Shown here: in pieces, positions 12,701 to 24,305 of the stretch
How the letters are laid out: each line of letters starts with the position of its first letter
Position numbering within the stretch: position 1 is the stretch's first letter
Source of the DNA: Gonocerus acuteangulatus
Lineage: Eukaryota; Arthropoda; Insecta; Hemiptera; Coreidae
NCBI GenBank assembly: GCA_946811695.1
Contig: OX328125.1
Span: forward strand, 43,458,709-43,522,708
Direction: 5' to 3'
DNA: 64,000 bases
The notes under the pieces: generated by a model
Database searches by the model: none
Told to the model about the DNA's origin: nothing
Seen by the model: only the letters and a program-made list of their open reading frames with translations
Made by a program: the position numbers and the translations under genes

Positions 12701-13194
12701 GTTAACCCTCTGTGGACAGCTATCCATCCTACAGGCTAGAATTTCCCTATACCGATCCCAGTCAGTGTATCTTGGATTTCTTAGGGTAAGAGCTACAGGC
12801 CCTTCCCCGTCTAACCTATATGTGATATACCTGTGATCTGAACCCGAAACTTCCTCCTCTACCCTCCAGTTCCTGATCACCGTTGTTAACCACCTAGTAG
12901 CAAGGGTAATATCAATGACTTCCCTCCTATTCTTAATTATGAAGGTTGGCTCATTACCTTTATTGACAACGTGCAAGTCATTATTCATAATATATTCCAA
13001 TAGTGACTCACCTCTAGGATTACAATTAGTACTTCCCCAGATTGTGTGGTGTGCATTTGCGTCGCATCCTACCAGACACTGCAGTCCTCTCCTCCTGCAG
13101 TGTTCCACGGCGCTTCGCATTCTCTCTCCAGGTGGATTGCACTGCTCGTATGGGAGGTAGGCCGAGGCCACCACCACTTCTCTCAGCACACCTC
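9771..13194 (-). mobile_element. LOA-like LINE, 5'-truncated, with 13-bp TSD
   Basis: A non-LTR retrotransposon copy of 3424 bp. It is bounded by a perfect 13-bp TSD, atttatggctgtt, at 9758-9770 and 13195-13207. The 5' end (13194) falls inside the endonuclease domain, the usual result of incomplete reverse transcription. After the ORF2 stop at 9866 the 3' UTR is only 95 nt. It ends in a short CTAAAAT-type repeat rather than poly(A). The single defect in more than 1,100 codons and the intact TSD point to a fairly recent insertion. This copy cannot be autonomous. Confidence 0.93.
9866..13189 (-). pseudogene. LOA-like LINE ORF2 (endonuclease/RT/RNase H), truncated with one stop
   Basis: This reading frame encodes the LINE replication protein, which nicks DNA and copies its own RNA into the nick. 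Numbering from the first codon after the upstream stop, residues 1-130 are the C-terminal part of the endonuclease/exonuclease/phosphatase fold (GCDANAHH at 41-48, SDH at 117-119). RT spans about 380-650 (FLDVDGAFD at 477-485, GCPQGGVLSP at 534-543, YADD at 567-570). RNase H starts at 832 with FTDGS and E870. One TGA at 10529-10531 interrupts RNase H. The same frame then continues with FSDSQAA, HSGIPGNEKADELA and a C-terminal CX2CX7HX4C finger to a TAA at 9866. The stop would be a single C-to-T change from an arginine CGA codon. The CDANAHH...WGS and NRREVIDITLA motifs fit the LOA group best; related R1 or Loner groups are possible. Confidence 0.9.
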
Positions 13195-13207
13195 ATTTAT
13201 GGCTGTT

Positions 13208-13819
13208 AATTACTAATAAGATTATTTCATTTTCATGAAGGTATCATCGATTAAGAAACACTTCTGCAAGGTTGGAATCCCTCAAGGAATGAATCTTATA
13301 TTCAAACGAAAGACTGTAAAAGTTTATTTTTGAGATTGATTTATTCACTAATGAGCTACCATGTCAAGACAAAATGACTGACACTAAATTTTGCATAGGT
13401 AACTTACCAGTTATAAGGTGACAGACTTGACAACAAACGAATTAAATTTACAATCCCATTTTTCTAACGTTTAAGTAATTTAGTGGGCACTGCAGTACGG
13501 GAAGGACAATCCCCTCTGTTTCTCCATTTATTTTGATCGGCCAAAGATCATCTCCACTGTGGATCCGAGGGTCAGATCCTCTCCTCCGATCTCGCTTTAC
13601 ATCATCTTGCCATCGGAGTCAAGGCCTTCTTCAGACGTCATTTGCGTTATCGCAGAGGACTTTCAGCTCCTGGATTGCTTGGACTTTCCATATTTCTCCC
13701 ACCTTGACTTAGTGGGAAAGCCGCGGAATGACTTATTTTCCAGATTTTCAGACATATTTTACCTTCACAACAGCATGTGACTTTTTATCTGAAAACTGAT
13801 TTATGGTTAATTATTTTGG
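13208..13819. other. Unassigned flank of LINE insertion
   Basis: This holds an open frame of 73 codons (13559-13780) with no recognisable domain. On the minus strand it lies downstream of the degenerate RT at 13820-14230 and could be its decayed C-terminal part. I cannot show this. Confidence 0.35.
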
Positions 13820-14230
13820 CTCTTCTGGAGAGTATTTTGAACATTGATGCTCTGTGAATTATAAAGAGGTACCATTCTTGCCTTAATGTCGATGACCACT
13901 TCATGGTCTGACGTCACCATAGGCTAAAACTGAATCACAGCAATACAATTGAATGACTCCGATCCGGATGATTTACACCAGGTTTTGTCTAGTCTTAACA
14001 GTCTCCTTGCGCATTGTCTTTTAAACATTAATATTCAGACCGACCCCTTTTGACGCCTCTTAAAAATTATTCCATCGTTCCCTGTTGAGCTCCTAATGTT
14101 CTTGCTGACAGGATGACATCATCGGCAAAATGAAGGTACTGAATCGGTGGATTAAATTTTGTTCCTCCTCGGTAAATCTTAATGTTTGAGATTGCGAATT
14201 CTACGCACCACGGAAAATTTCTTCTTTATA
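13820..14230 (-). pseudogene. Degenerate LINE reverse transcriptase fragment
   Basis: Minus-strand translation of about 14220-14080 gives a run ending QYLHFADDVILSARTL, the catalytic RT motif (F/Y)ADD in a context typical of invertebrate endonuclease-RT LINEs. It is preceded by WCVEFAI, matching the usual FN.ALE.AI block. Further on, after stops and frame changes, near 13880-13960, comes a TSDHEVVIDIKARM-like segment that fits the RT thumb region. Several stops and shifts show an old, dead copy. Neither its 5' nor its 3' end is visible. Confidence 0.6.
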
Positions 14231-14932
14231 CTTTAAAGTAAGATCTGAAATAGTTACAGTTTGGGGAAATAGAAGGAGGTATTTTGACATTTTTCGAGAC
14301 GTAACTTGGTGCTAATTGGGTTAAAAATATCTAAAGAACGTTTATTATAAATCAACATGAAATAATTGTCTTTTTTAGCTAATATTTAGACACTCTTGAA
14401 GAGTAAGGACTCAACGTGGTTTGAAATAGTGAATTATGTGCTGGGAATTGCCTGTGACAAGTCACACTGGCTTTTTTTGGGGTAAAATAAGTGACCACCC
14501 AACATACGTTTTAATAATGGCCTCTCCTGGTGGATGGGTGGGAGAACCTTACTATGAATCATATTTAATTTTGGTTCCTTCACTTTTTCATCTATACTTT
14601 TTATCAATTTTTCAAAATGCCTTTTATGTGCTTTCATCCTTAGCCAAGTTCAAACGGTTAACATTAATTATAATTAATTAAAAGCCACACAAAACGTTCA
14701 GAACCAGCAGAAGACCATGTTTGCTAAATGTTTTTGGGTCACTGAATCTGAATCCAGGGTCAGAAAAACCCCAGCACTTTTTGTTTAAGCGTAACCTTCC
14801 AAAACTAATATATGTTAGGATATTTCACACTATATTCATTTTATTCAAGTCTTTGACCAAAATAAACGACTATTTCCTGTGTACTGCTTTTCAGTGCTCA
14901 AAAATAGAAATTTTTCGAAACCCCAAAGAACT
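14231..14932. other. Unassigned sequence upstream of satellite
   Basis: No recognisable gene. An open frame at 14721-14969 runs into the first satellite unit and has no domain. Confidence 0.4.
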
Positions 14933-16144
14933 CAATTGGTCCATTTGGAGCCAAGTTAAAGCCCAATAGATCTGCTAGTCTTACTGTGTAGTTGATTACT
15001 TCACTAGAAATGCTCATGTTGGGAAATGTTTGACAATTGGTCCATTTGGAGCCAAGTTAAAGCCCAATAGATCTGCTGGTCTTACTGTGTAGTTGATTAC
15101 TTCAATAGAAATGCTCATGTTGGGAAATGTTTGACAATTGGTCCATTTGGAGCCAAGTTAAAGCCCAATAGATCTGCTAGTCTTACTGTGTAGTTGATTA
15201 CTTCACTAGAAATGCTCATGTTGGGAAATGTTTGACAATTGGTCCATTTGGAGCCAAGTTAAAGCCCAATAGATCTGCTGGTCTTACTGTGTAGTTGATT
15301 ACTTCACTAGAAATGCTCATGTTGGGAAATGTTTGACAATTGGTCCATTTGGAGCCAAGTTAAAGCCCAATAGATCTGCTGGTCTTACTGTGTAGTTGAT
15401 TACTTCACTAGAAATGCTCATGTTGGGAAATGTTTGACAATTGGTCCATTTGGAGCCAAGTTAAAGCCCAATAGATCTGCTGGTCTTACTGTGTAGTTGA
15501 TTACTTCAATAGAAATGCTCATGTTGGGAAATGTTTGACAATTGGTCCATTTGGAGCCAAGTTAAAGCCCAATAGATCTGCTGGTCTTACTGTGTAGTTG
15601 ATTACTTCAATAGAAATGCTCATGTTGGGAAATGTTTGACAATTGGTCCATTTGGAGCCAAGTTAAAGCCCAATAGATCTGCTGGTCTTACTGTGTAGTT
15701 GATTACTTCAATAGAAATGCTCATGTTGGGAAATGTTTGACAATTGGTCCATTTGGAGCCAAGTTAAAGCCCAATAGATCTGCTGGTCTTACTGTGTAGT
15801 TGATTACTTCAATAGAAATGCTCATGTTGGGAAATGTTTGACAATTGGTCCATTTGGAGCCAAGTTAAAGCCCAATAGATCTGCTGGTCTTACTGTGTAG
15901 TTGATTACTTCACTAGAAATGCTCATGTTGGGAAATGTTTGACAATTGGTCCATTTGGAGCCAAGTTAAAGCCCAATAGATCTGCTGGTCTTACTGTGTA
16001 GTTGATTACTTCACTAGAAATGCTCATGTTGGGAAATGTTTGACAATTGGTCCATTTGGAGCCAAGTTAAAGCCCAATAGATCTGCTGGTCTTACTGTGT
16101 AGTTGATTACTTCAATAGAAATGCTCATGTTGGGAAATGTTTGA
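14933..16144. repeat. 101-bp satellite, 12 copies
   Basis: Units begin caattggtccatttggagcc at 14933, 15034, 15135 and so on every 101 bp to 16044. The array of 1212 bp is exactly twelve units and ends at 16144. The units are almost identical. The visible variation is at two sites: gatctgct(A/G)gtc and acttca(C/A)tag. In order the twelve units are A/C, G/A, A/C, G/C, G/C, G/A, G/A, G/A, G/A, G/C, G/C, G/A. Such uniformity indicates recent amplification or gene conversion. 101 is not a multiple of three, so it is not a coding repeat. The 14 bp after the last unit (caatttttagacaa) start like the unit and then diverge. Confidence 0.97.
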
Positions 16145-16369
16145 CAATTTTTAGACAAATGCGGTATATTGCTTTACTTACGTCTTAGTTATCTTAAAGT
16201 GGAAGCCGTCAGAAAGTATAGAATATGCGATTTCATGTATTTGGAATTTTCTTCAACTTGCAGTAAATACACGTTTTTACTAAGTTTTACTGAAAACTTC
16301 GCCCTTACGGGGTAAAAACGGCAATTACTATACCCGCATCGAATCTGTTAATAATGTATAATATTTTAA
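16145..16369. other. Unassigned AT-rich spacer
   Basis: Nothing recognised between the satellite and the next SINE. Confidence 0.5.
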
Positions 16370-16641
16370 TTTTTTTTTTTTACGGTGTTTCAACCACTGG
16401 GCTATTCGCACCGGGCTATCTAATTGGATGAATATGTATTTCCAGTTTATGTCTGTATTTGGCCGAAACGCTTTCAATGCGGCGTGCTCATTAATAAATT
16501 TAAAAAAAAATATACACGTTGCCATTCTTTTTATAATGCCAACGTATACGGTCACCCATTCAGGTACTGTCCACGCCTGACGTGCTTAACTTCGGTGGTC
16601 AACTTGAACCGGACCATTCAAGGTGGATATGGCTGTTGGTT
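16370..16641 (-). mobile_element. 5S rRNA-derived SINE, second copy, interrupted
   Basis: The minus strand from 16640 to about 16530 repeats the 5S-like head seen at 5960-6161 (ACCAACAGCC start, GTTAAGCACGTCAGGCGTGG, GTACCTGAATGGGTGACC). The 3' end (16420-16383) folds as GGTG...CACC before an A-rich tail. About 80 bp unlike the first copy interrupt the body between 16430 and 16510. A clear TSD is not visible; a ttttaa match on each side is too short to trust. Confidence 0.7.
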
Positions 16642-17299
16642 TTAAAAATTATTATTATGAAAACTATTAATTAATTACGAAAGTCGCTGTTTTTCATTGA
16701 GGCAGTTACCTTTCCCAATATTTTGCATAATTTCTAACACTTGCGTAACTTTCTGAATAGCATCACACTAGTAAATTGATATAGATTGAAGGTTAAAATG
16801 CTCATCGCCTGCGACGAAGAGCATCAATAACAAATTAAGTGTAGACAGATTATAAATATTTATTTCCAAGCTTTATTTTCTAGTATTTCCATAGCAATAA
16901 ATAATTCAGCCGAGGAATATAGGTTAGGCTATTTCAGAGCTCGGAAATAGTCTGCATGCGCTTTCCACCCCCGACTACATTGCGCTGGTCTTGCTTCGCG
17001 TGCCTAAGAACGTTTATGACCTAGGAAAACTGTTACTGCCAGTCGTGCCTTCGGCTCTTAGTTCCACTAATATTATGAACAACTTTTTTTCCTATACATA
17101 TTTATGATATGTATTAGGTAAGTCTGATGCAAAATGATAATAACCTTTTCATTTAAAAAAAAAAGAAATTTGAAGGTCACATTTGAGCTTTAAAAGCATG
17201 TTATTCCAGTAAAACATTTAAATAGAAATTCCATAAACCAATGAAACGCTTCTTGGTCGATTTTATAAGACAACGGTTCTTACCAAATTTTCAAAGCAT

Positions 17300-17530
17300 T
17301 TTTTTTTTTTTTTTGTTTAATTCACTCACCAGCAACCTCAATAGCTACATTCCTTCGGAAATGATGAAAGGGAAATATCTCGGTTCAAGTGCCAGTCTGG
17401 GGAGTGAATATTTCTAAGAACTGAGGATTTGACAAGTATTTGTTTATGTTCACACTGTAAATAACACGAAGGGAGAAAGCCACTCTGTTGAACTCGGTTC
17501 CCAGAGACCGTGACACTAACCACTGGGCCA
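17300..17530 (-). mobile_element. tRNA-derived SINE
   Basis: The minus strand begins with GTGGCCCAGTGGTTAGTG, a good box A, and continues to GAACCGAGTTCAAC, a poor box B. A body follows containing ccgaagga(a)tgtagctattgaggttg, and it ends in about 18 A (T run at 17300-17317). The block tagctattgaggttg recurs at the left ends of the 18.7, 46.1 and 48.3 kb repeats. Copy divergence is unknown. Confidence 0.65.
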
Positions 17531-17910
17531 CCGCAAATCGTCTCGAGCAGTAATTCTTTTCAATTATACTACAGCTTATCTCACCCTAATTACAGATTCC
17601 AGTACCATATAAATGCCTACTATCGGCCAAGAAATATAGCACAATTGTGGCTACCTTTGGTGCTTTGTAAATAATAAAATGTATATGTCTGTGATGAAAT
17701 TTTGGCATTACGATAAGGATTGGAAAAATTGTTTCATAGAATATTTTTTTTTAACTGGTTTATTTTTATATACATATTCCACAGAAACACCTTCAAAGCT
17801 GACAAACGACGTCTCGTGTATAACCCTAGGGAAAAATAAGTAATATGGCTGATTCTGAAATTTTGAATGAACATTTCTTTAACCATTTCCTGACAGTACT
17901 TACACTGCTT

Positions 17911-17986
17911 ATATGTTCACCATGTACACTATTCAGTTTTTTCTTCACACGAAAATAAAAATGAATAGTGTACATGGTGAACATAT
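17911..17986. repeat. Perfect 25-bp hairpin
   Basis: The arms 17911-17935 and 17962-17986 are exact reverse complements with a 26-nt A/T-rich loop. After a 3-nt bulge, gctt / aagc extends the stem. It may be a small-RNA precursor, a minimal foldback element or a recent palindromic repair event. No gene overlaps it. Confidence 0.85.
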
Positions 17987-17999
17987 GTCAAGCGTCAAA

Positions 18000-18722
18000 A
18001 GGTTTTAAATCTTATTGGTCTAGCAAGAAATCATTGCGAACTCCATGCATGGTTAAAATGTCCATTTACTTATTGACATAACGAATAATACATTTTTAAT
18101 AATAATAAATTCGGTCCGATTGGAATGGCGTTGTACTCCAGCCTTACCACTCCTTGATAAATTGCAACTATGCACCTGTGGTACGTAATTTGTGTCCACG
18201 ATCGACATAAAATGTCTTTATTGTTTTCTTTCTTTTTTTTTTTTTAGGTGATTCATTCAGTTTTTATACACATAATTAAAAGAGGTAGACTTTTTATATT
18301 TATATATCGATTTGAACCACGTTACTCAGCAAAATGCGTAAACTAACTGTTTTTCTGAAGAATGTACTTTAGTTTATTCAACTTTGGCGCGACAAACGTT
18401 TTGAAGTTATGAGAAGTAAATTGGCATGGAAAAGAAAGAATAAAAAAACAAAACAAATTAATTTGTTTTTCTCTGCTCGTAGAAAAAGAAGGTAGGCTTT
18501 AGATAAGAAGAATGCTCCTCCGAAGTCGATCTCTATCAAAGCGACCTGGAATGATATAGTTAAAAGTAATTTTTCGTTTTCTCTTAAGAAATATTATTTA
18601 TAAGTTTCGCCAGTATTCCGTGACTGGTAGCCATTTGTAGGAAGTCTGAATCTCTGGGGTTAGCTCGCCAAATAAAGTTCAGATCCTATTGTTCTAACAA
18701 CACAGTCTTCTTAATCGGAGTT
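18000..18722. other. Unassigned sequence
   Basis: AT-rich, with homopolymer runs. No gene or repeat recognised. Confidence 0.4.
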
Positions 18723-18860
18723 ATCCTTTTAGCACTTTCCTCCGAAGGAAAGTAGCTATTGAGGTTGGACTCATGACGGAATTTTTGAAAAATTTCTTCG
18801 AATCTTTATCGATCCTACCTAGTAGACACCGAAAATGACCCCCGTTAAAATTTATATATA

Positions 18861-18905
<45 letters not shown>

Positions 18906-19827
18906 CTGTTAACACGATAGCGGCCAGAGTTTTTGTTTTTTCTTCATGAAACGTGGTATTTAGCGTTCAAATAGCAAACGATTGAACGAGTTCGTTAACC
19001 ACCAAAATCGGTCCACCGGGAGGGGGGGTTTACCCCGGACCCAAAACACTAATTTGACCATACCACCCGTAGTTTTTGTTATATTTCAACGAAACTCGGT
19101 ATTCGTTATTTTGATCTAAAGAGAGAATTCCGTTGTAAAAATAAACTAAATCGGTTCATTAGAAGGGGGGGTTTACACCGGACCCACAATACCAATTTGC
19201 CACTGCCAGCCGTAATTTTTGTTACATTTCAACGAAACTTGGTATTCGTGGTGGTAATCAACAGAGAAAAATGGGTTGTAAAAATAAACTAAATCGGGTT
19301 ACTTGGAGGGGAGGTTTACTCCGGACCTAAAGTACTAATATACTCATAACGGTCGTAATTTCTGCTGTATTGTAACGAAATGCGGTATGCGTCGTGGGTA
19401 TCTCATGAGAAAGAAGTGTTGTAAAAATGAAGTAAATCGGTCTATTGGAAAGGAGGGTTTACTTTAAAGTCTGTTTCATTACAATTAGCCAGCCAGACGT
19501 AGGTTCGCAAAGGCGCTACAAGGAGCGCTATCTCCCACTATGGGGACTGTATCCTGTTCCTGCGTCAGATCAAAAGACGGAATGTGAAGTTTTTGTGTAT
19601 TTATTAAGTAGTACAGTATCATGTATTAACATAACTCTGGAAGCAAATTATTTACAAAATTAATAATTGAACAGGCCTCATAAGAAATGTAAATGAGCAG
19701 AACTATTCACGTTTTTATTTTATTTATATAGGTTATTTACAGCAAATTATTCAGTAATGTAGTCTACACTAAAAAAAATCTGAGGAAAGTGCTTAGTTAT
19801 GCAGCTCCTGCATGACGGACTTTTATA
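18723..19827 (+). repeat. (TA)n-associated dispersed repeat, copy A
   Basis: The left end is agcactttcctccgaaggaa, which contains an 8-bp self-complementary hairpin (actttcct / aggaaagt). Next come tagctattgaggttggactc, a (TA)n tract (18846-18900), gttaacacgatagcggccag, then several internal units of about 145 bp. Each unit carries gtttac(c/t)ccggaccca, cgaaactcggtattcg and taaatcggttcatta. The right end is gaggaaagtgcttagttatg then a gacggactttt end. The words at the two ends (gcactttcctc and gaggaaagtgc) are inverted repeats. There is no coding capacity. The superfamily is unknown. Confidence 0.8.
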
Positions 19828-21640
19828 GCTTGATGTCGATTTTCTATTGGCGTTTCAATATTTATCAGATCTATTGAAATCTTTAGGCAGCCGATTAGCA
19901 AATAGAGTTCGTATACAGTGTGACTTCTTCTCTTTCTCTTCTGACATATTCCAACTAATGTTTTATCGCTTGCATAAGTAAAGGACTTCATCGTGCCCAA
20001 TTGATAAGAACAATGTATTGTGAATATAAGCAAAATCTGTCCATAAGGAGAAGCGGTTTGCTTCGGAACTGAATTTCTTTCTCAAACACAAGACAAATTA
20101 TCTAAAGCACTCATAAGGGTTTTGTATACAGGATCGAAGACAAGCGTTTATTCCAAAGTCAGGAAGAAATTATTCATGCATTAGTCTATAGGAAGATGCT
20201 TGTTGTAGGACATCTAATTTGCTCAATTAATTTTGACGATTTGCTAAACAAGATCTACAGCAAAAGTGTTCATGAAAAGATGAATTATTTTTAGGATTTC
20301 ATTATGTCACACTTCGGAAGTATATTTTCGGAATTATGTATGGTATTTTTCGCATCCTTCAGGATGCCGTTGGTCTTATTCCGAAATATTTAGAATATTC
20401 ATCAACTTGTCAGAAGATGTAACCTACGAACACATATGCTGGGGATTTGCAGGGATTACATTAAACCGGCTGGATGTAATATTGCTTGAGTAAGGAACGC
20501 CCGCTCTGGGGGTAAACAGGCTTACGTCAGTGACTTTGTTTTCGACGCCGCCCTCTCTCCAGATCAATAGACTGTCATTCTAGATTTACATAGAAATTAC
20601 ACACCAGGAGAGGAAATTTCTTCAAACACTATCATACAGTAAACAATCCTGACAAGCCTATTAGTGAATGGCAGCGTTTTATCAAGCCCTAACCTCAAGG
20701 CACGGGCGTCAGTCCATTATTATCTAACCATACGTCATTAGAGTAATATGTAACCTTCATTAAAAGCTCTAAGGTGTTCTAAAAATAGTTTTTTTAAACA
20801 GCTTTTATGCCATTTACCTTTTCGAACTAATTACAAAAAAATATGATAAGCAGATAGTCGTTGAGGTGATAAGAAGTCAAATGGTTGGGAATCGGGCATG
20901 AAAAAACGTCAAATTTTCAAAAAAATCTATAATTCGAACTTTTTGCCATCCTGCTTCTTGATCAATCGTAGGAAATTTAAAGTATCGAAAGCTTATAACA
21001 TTTTCTACACACAAGGCCCTTATTCCATTATTGAAGGGGTGATCTCATTCATAAAAATAACTGGGCTAATTTCCTCATAGGCTTATTGTAGCACCTAAGG
21101 TCTTGCTTTGTCTTGAAATTTCGGGTTTCTTTGATATTTCTTTAGAGAAGGCATTTAAATTATTTTAACTACTGATCAATGTGTTCCTTTGTGTACCTGA
21201 TATACATTTAAAAACAATTATTTTATATCCTATTTTCATCATGTAAAATGTTCCTTAGTATTGCGACTATTTTCGTTTGTAATTGTGTATGTTTATTTTA
21301 TAGATGAAGATGGCTGGCAGAGAGCATGCCGAAACATTCGAATTGTAAATTTTAATGAAAATCTGAAGCCTAATACAACCGTTCCTTGACTTGTTAATAA
21401 AAAATGTACTGAGCTGGTACAATATCCCAGTTACTGGCTTATTCTTAATATCGTTTAGAATGGAAGCTCCTGCTAATTCCTAGCTTATCCCTGGAAAGTG
21501 TGCGTGATATTTATAAATTTATGTTATTATTTTAAGTTTTAATAATTTAAATGCGCTCTGTAGATAAATATGAAAGACAACCAAAATTTCAACAGAAAGC
21601 GAGATCTTAGCCGCCACGCAGCCAGTAGTAACGCAAACAC
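19828..21640. other. Unassigned sequence
   Basis: No gene recognised. A GC-richer patch lies near 20480-20580. At 21302-21350 a GATGA...GGC...GCCGAAACA motif resembles the hammerhead-like motif at 4794, with a damaged core. Confidence 0.4.
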
Positions 21641-21649
21641 TAAGAGTTA

Positions 21650-21800
21650 AGATTTTTTCGCACAAATTTTGCATATATATATATATATATATAAAAACAT
21701 GTTTCGTTGGACGGTTTCTGTTGGTTAACGAACTTGACCTTTCCAATAACTCGAAGTATCTTTGTACCAAATTTCATGAAAAACACAAGTCTGTAAAGAT
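21650..21800 (-). repeat. Fragment of (TA)n-associated repeat
   Basis: Contains tttgtaccaaatttcatga and gttaacgaacttgacctttc, the reverse complement of words at 25260-25330. A (TA)n tract lies at 21673-21692. Confidence 0.6.
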
Positions 21801-23939
21801 GAATGTTGAATGTGTGCAAAAAGGTTCCGTCCGCTCATCTTTATTGATAGTTGGTGCCTTTTTATATTTTGGATTTAAGCTACTACCTATTCTGTAGAAA
21901 AAATACTAGGCTTTCTAGTTGTTATTTTCCACTTACCAGGATTTATCAGCCGTTATCCCACATACATCAAAAGTCTACTAAAACATTACTAAAATCGCGA
22001 AAACCAAAATTCTAGTTGCATACATCCATAGTTGTTTAAATCTCTTAGTGTCTGGTTGAAATTTAAGGTACCAAATTTTGTATTTCTTTTCAGAAGTTTT
22101 GGATTTTTATTATAAATTGCCTCGTTTGCAACTAATTACTAAAAAGATCTGCTTAACAATAGGAATTTTTAACTTTTAAATTCCTACATATTTCGAAATG
22201 TTTTTCCTTTTAATTTCCACCACTATGCACAAAATAAAAGATTTTGAAGGAATTGATGACTTTATAGCTCAATACATATTTTTTACAAATATTTAATCTT
22301 ATTGCACATTATGGCGTCAAAGTCATATTTTTTTTAGAAGTTTTGTATTTTTACATTACAATTCACAGGATACAATCACTTAAACAAATACAAAATTTGT
22401 GAAAAAGCAAGTATTGAAAATGTAATTTTCCGATGGAATCGTAATTTTCGTATCTTCATAGCTATAATTGCTTTTAATTTCTACTTTTCTGTGTAGATAA
22501 CAAATTGAAGGAATTGATGAGTTTAGACTTCTACGTTTATCGTTCTAAGCACTCAGTGCCTGATTACAACTTATGGCGTAATTTTTTCTTTTCCTTTAGA
22601 AGTTTTGAATTTTCATTTTAAATAGCTAGGAAAAGGTATAACTAATATGAAAACAAAGAATGTTGTAAGGAAAAGGTTGGTAGGTATATTCCTAGACAGA
22701 GGACAACAATAGTCAACCAACATATAGTGCTGTCAAAGAAACTTACAGTTCATTGTGATTTTCAGCATAGCCTTTATTTAATAATCCTGATAAAAATGTT
22801 TGACATTTAAGTAAAATTAATGAAATACTTAAGAAGTCAGTGTTTCTTGTTTAAAATATGACCTATTTATTTCATATATCTGAAAAAGTTAAAATATACT
22901 ATACACATTATAAAAAATATGGGCAAAAAAGTAAATAAATAATACGTTATGTCTAAAATTATAATATAATTTTATATATCCGACTGCCTTAATAAGTACT
23001 GGGATGTTTAGTTTCTGATTGGCGTTGATTTTTCGTTTGCGTGATTTAAAACAAAATTCTTTCTTTTTTTTTTTTTTTAAGTTCTGAATTGTTATTATAT
23101 TTATTTGATTTGACTTTCGGAGCTGTTGCGTTAAAAGTTTTTTTTTTAATGATAAAACAAAAGATAATTAAAACAAAAGATCTTGAGTTTGTTTTCTATG
23201 ATTGATTGAATGTAATTAACGCTTTGCTAGGGATAAAATGTATATATATTTAGTACTTATAATATTTATTAATTAGAAAAGTATTGCTCTTTAAGATGAT
23301 TTCATTCATAAAAAATATTTACATACCTGTAGGATTTAATGTTTTAGTATCTTTTTCATAATCTAATTGATTCCTTCATCTCCAAAAATAGTGGTTTCGA
23401 AATGTCTGAAGTATTTTTAAAAGCTAATGGTTCTTTGGCAATTCCTTTTAAACGATATTGTACATGTGTTTTGTATGTATTAGAATATTGTGTTTATGCA
23501 CTTTGATGCTATCCTTCGACAGTTTGTTCTTTTAATGTGAAATATTTAGTTAATTTTGTCTTTTTTCATTCTTTAAGACTATATTGCATACGAAAGATGA
23601 CAGTTGTATTAATTGTTTCATAAAACATCTATGTGCTAGTCTAATGTGTTCAATTCTTAGTAGACTTAAAATAAACTTTCTTATCGTTAATATTGAAATT
23701 TTTTCCCTTCTCAGAAGTGCATCCGTAGTTAACAAGGTTCAATCATGTTGCCTAGTAAGTAGAGATTTTTCTCATCCTGCATTTAGTTAGCAACTGCATA
23801 ATGATGAGTGACAAGTTGCATTGTGCACAAGTAGCTTTGTCCTGTCCCTTCACAAAGTGTGAATGCGTTAGTTGTCAATAGAGGCAGATGATAACATCCT
23901 TCCAGTGCCGTTTTTTTTTATTGTATTCAAGGGTTATAT
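21801..23939. other. AT-rich sequence with degenerate tandem units
   Basis: Around 22075, 22318 and 22580 a similar block recurs (agaagtttt(g)(g/t)att followed by an A/T-rich run). The words ttgaaggaattgatga at 22237 and 22505 also repeat. This suggests three decayed units of about 250 bp. No gene recognised. Confidence 0.4.
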
Positions 23940-23959
23940 TTAGAATGCATTCATTGAAA

Positions 23960-24305
23960 ATAAAGCTATACTACTTATTGGCTTCCCGGTCATGTAGATA
24001 TATCACAAAGTATGAACGTACATATTCGAACAAAATTATCCACAACACGAAATCAATACGACATCACAGACATAAAATGCGAAGATGCATTCACTTAATT
24101 ACAGAAACGCATTGAAAACCAATGGTACTATGTATGGTACAGGACAAGAGACAACAAACTACGTGAAATAAAATCTACAATTACTAACTGGCCCTCGAGC
24201 AACAGAAGTACAAGAAGAGAACAATTAGTACAAGTGGTACTGACACGCTTATGGATCGGACACACTATACTTTCACTTCTAATGGCTAGAAAAATATTGA
24301 ATACT
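23960..24305 (+). pseudogene. LINE ORF2 C-terminus remnant (RNase H end and tail)
   Basis: Plus-strand translation from 23975 begins YWLPGHVDIS, the last catalytic block of a LINE RNase H (usual form W(I/L)PGHVGI). After one stop (near 24096) it continues NKLREIKSTITNWPSSNRS and then VVLTRLWIGHTILS, the conserved C-terminal block also seen as VVITRLRIGHTRLTHGY in the intact LINE at 30.6-34.3 kb. Upstream RT sequence is not visible. It is an old fragment of an I- or Jockey-like element. Confidence 0.7.

Noticed and set aside
9843..13160. Plus-strand open frames across the LOA-like LINE
   Set aside because: They are antisense shadows of the RT frame.
14933..16144. CRISPR-like array
   Set aside because: Units are contiguous without unique spacers, and the setting is a eukaryotic genome.
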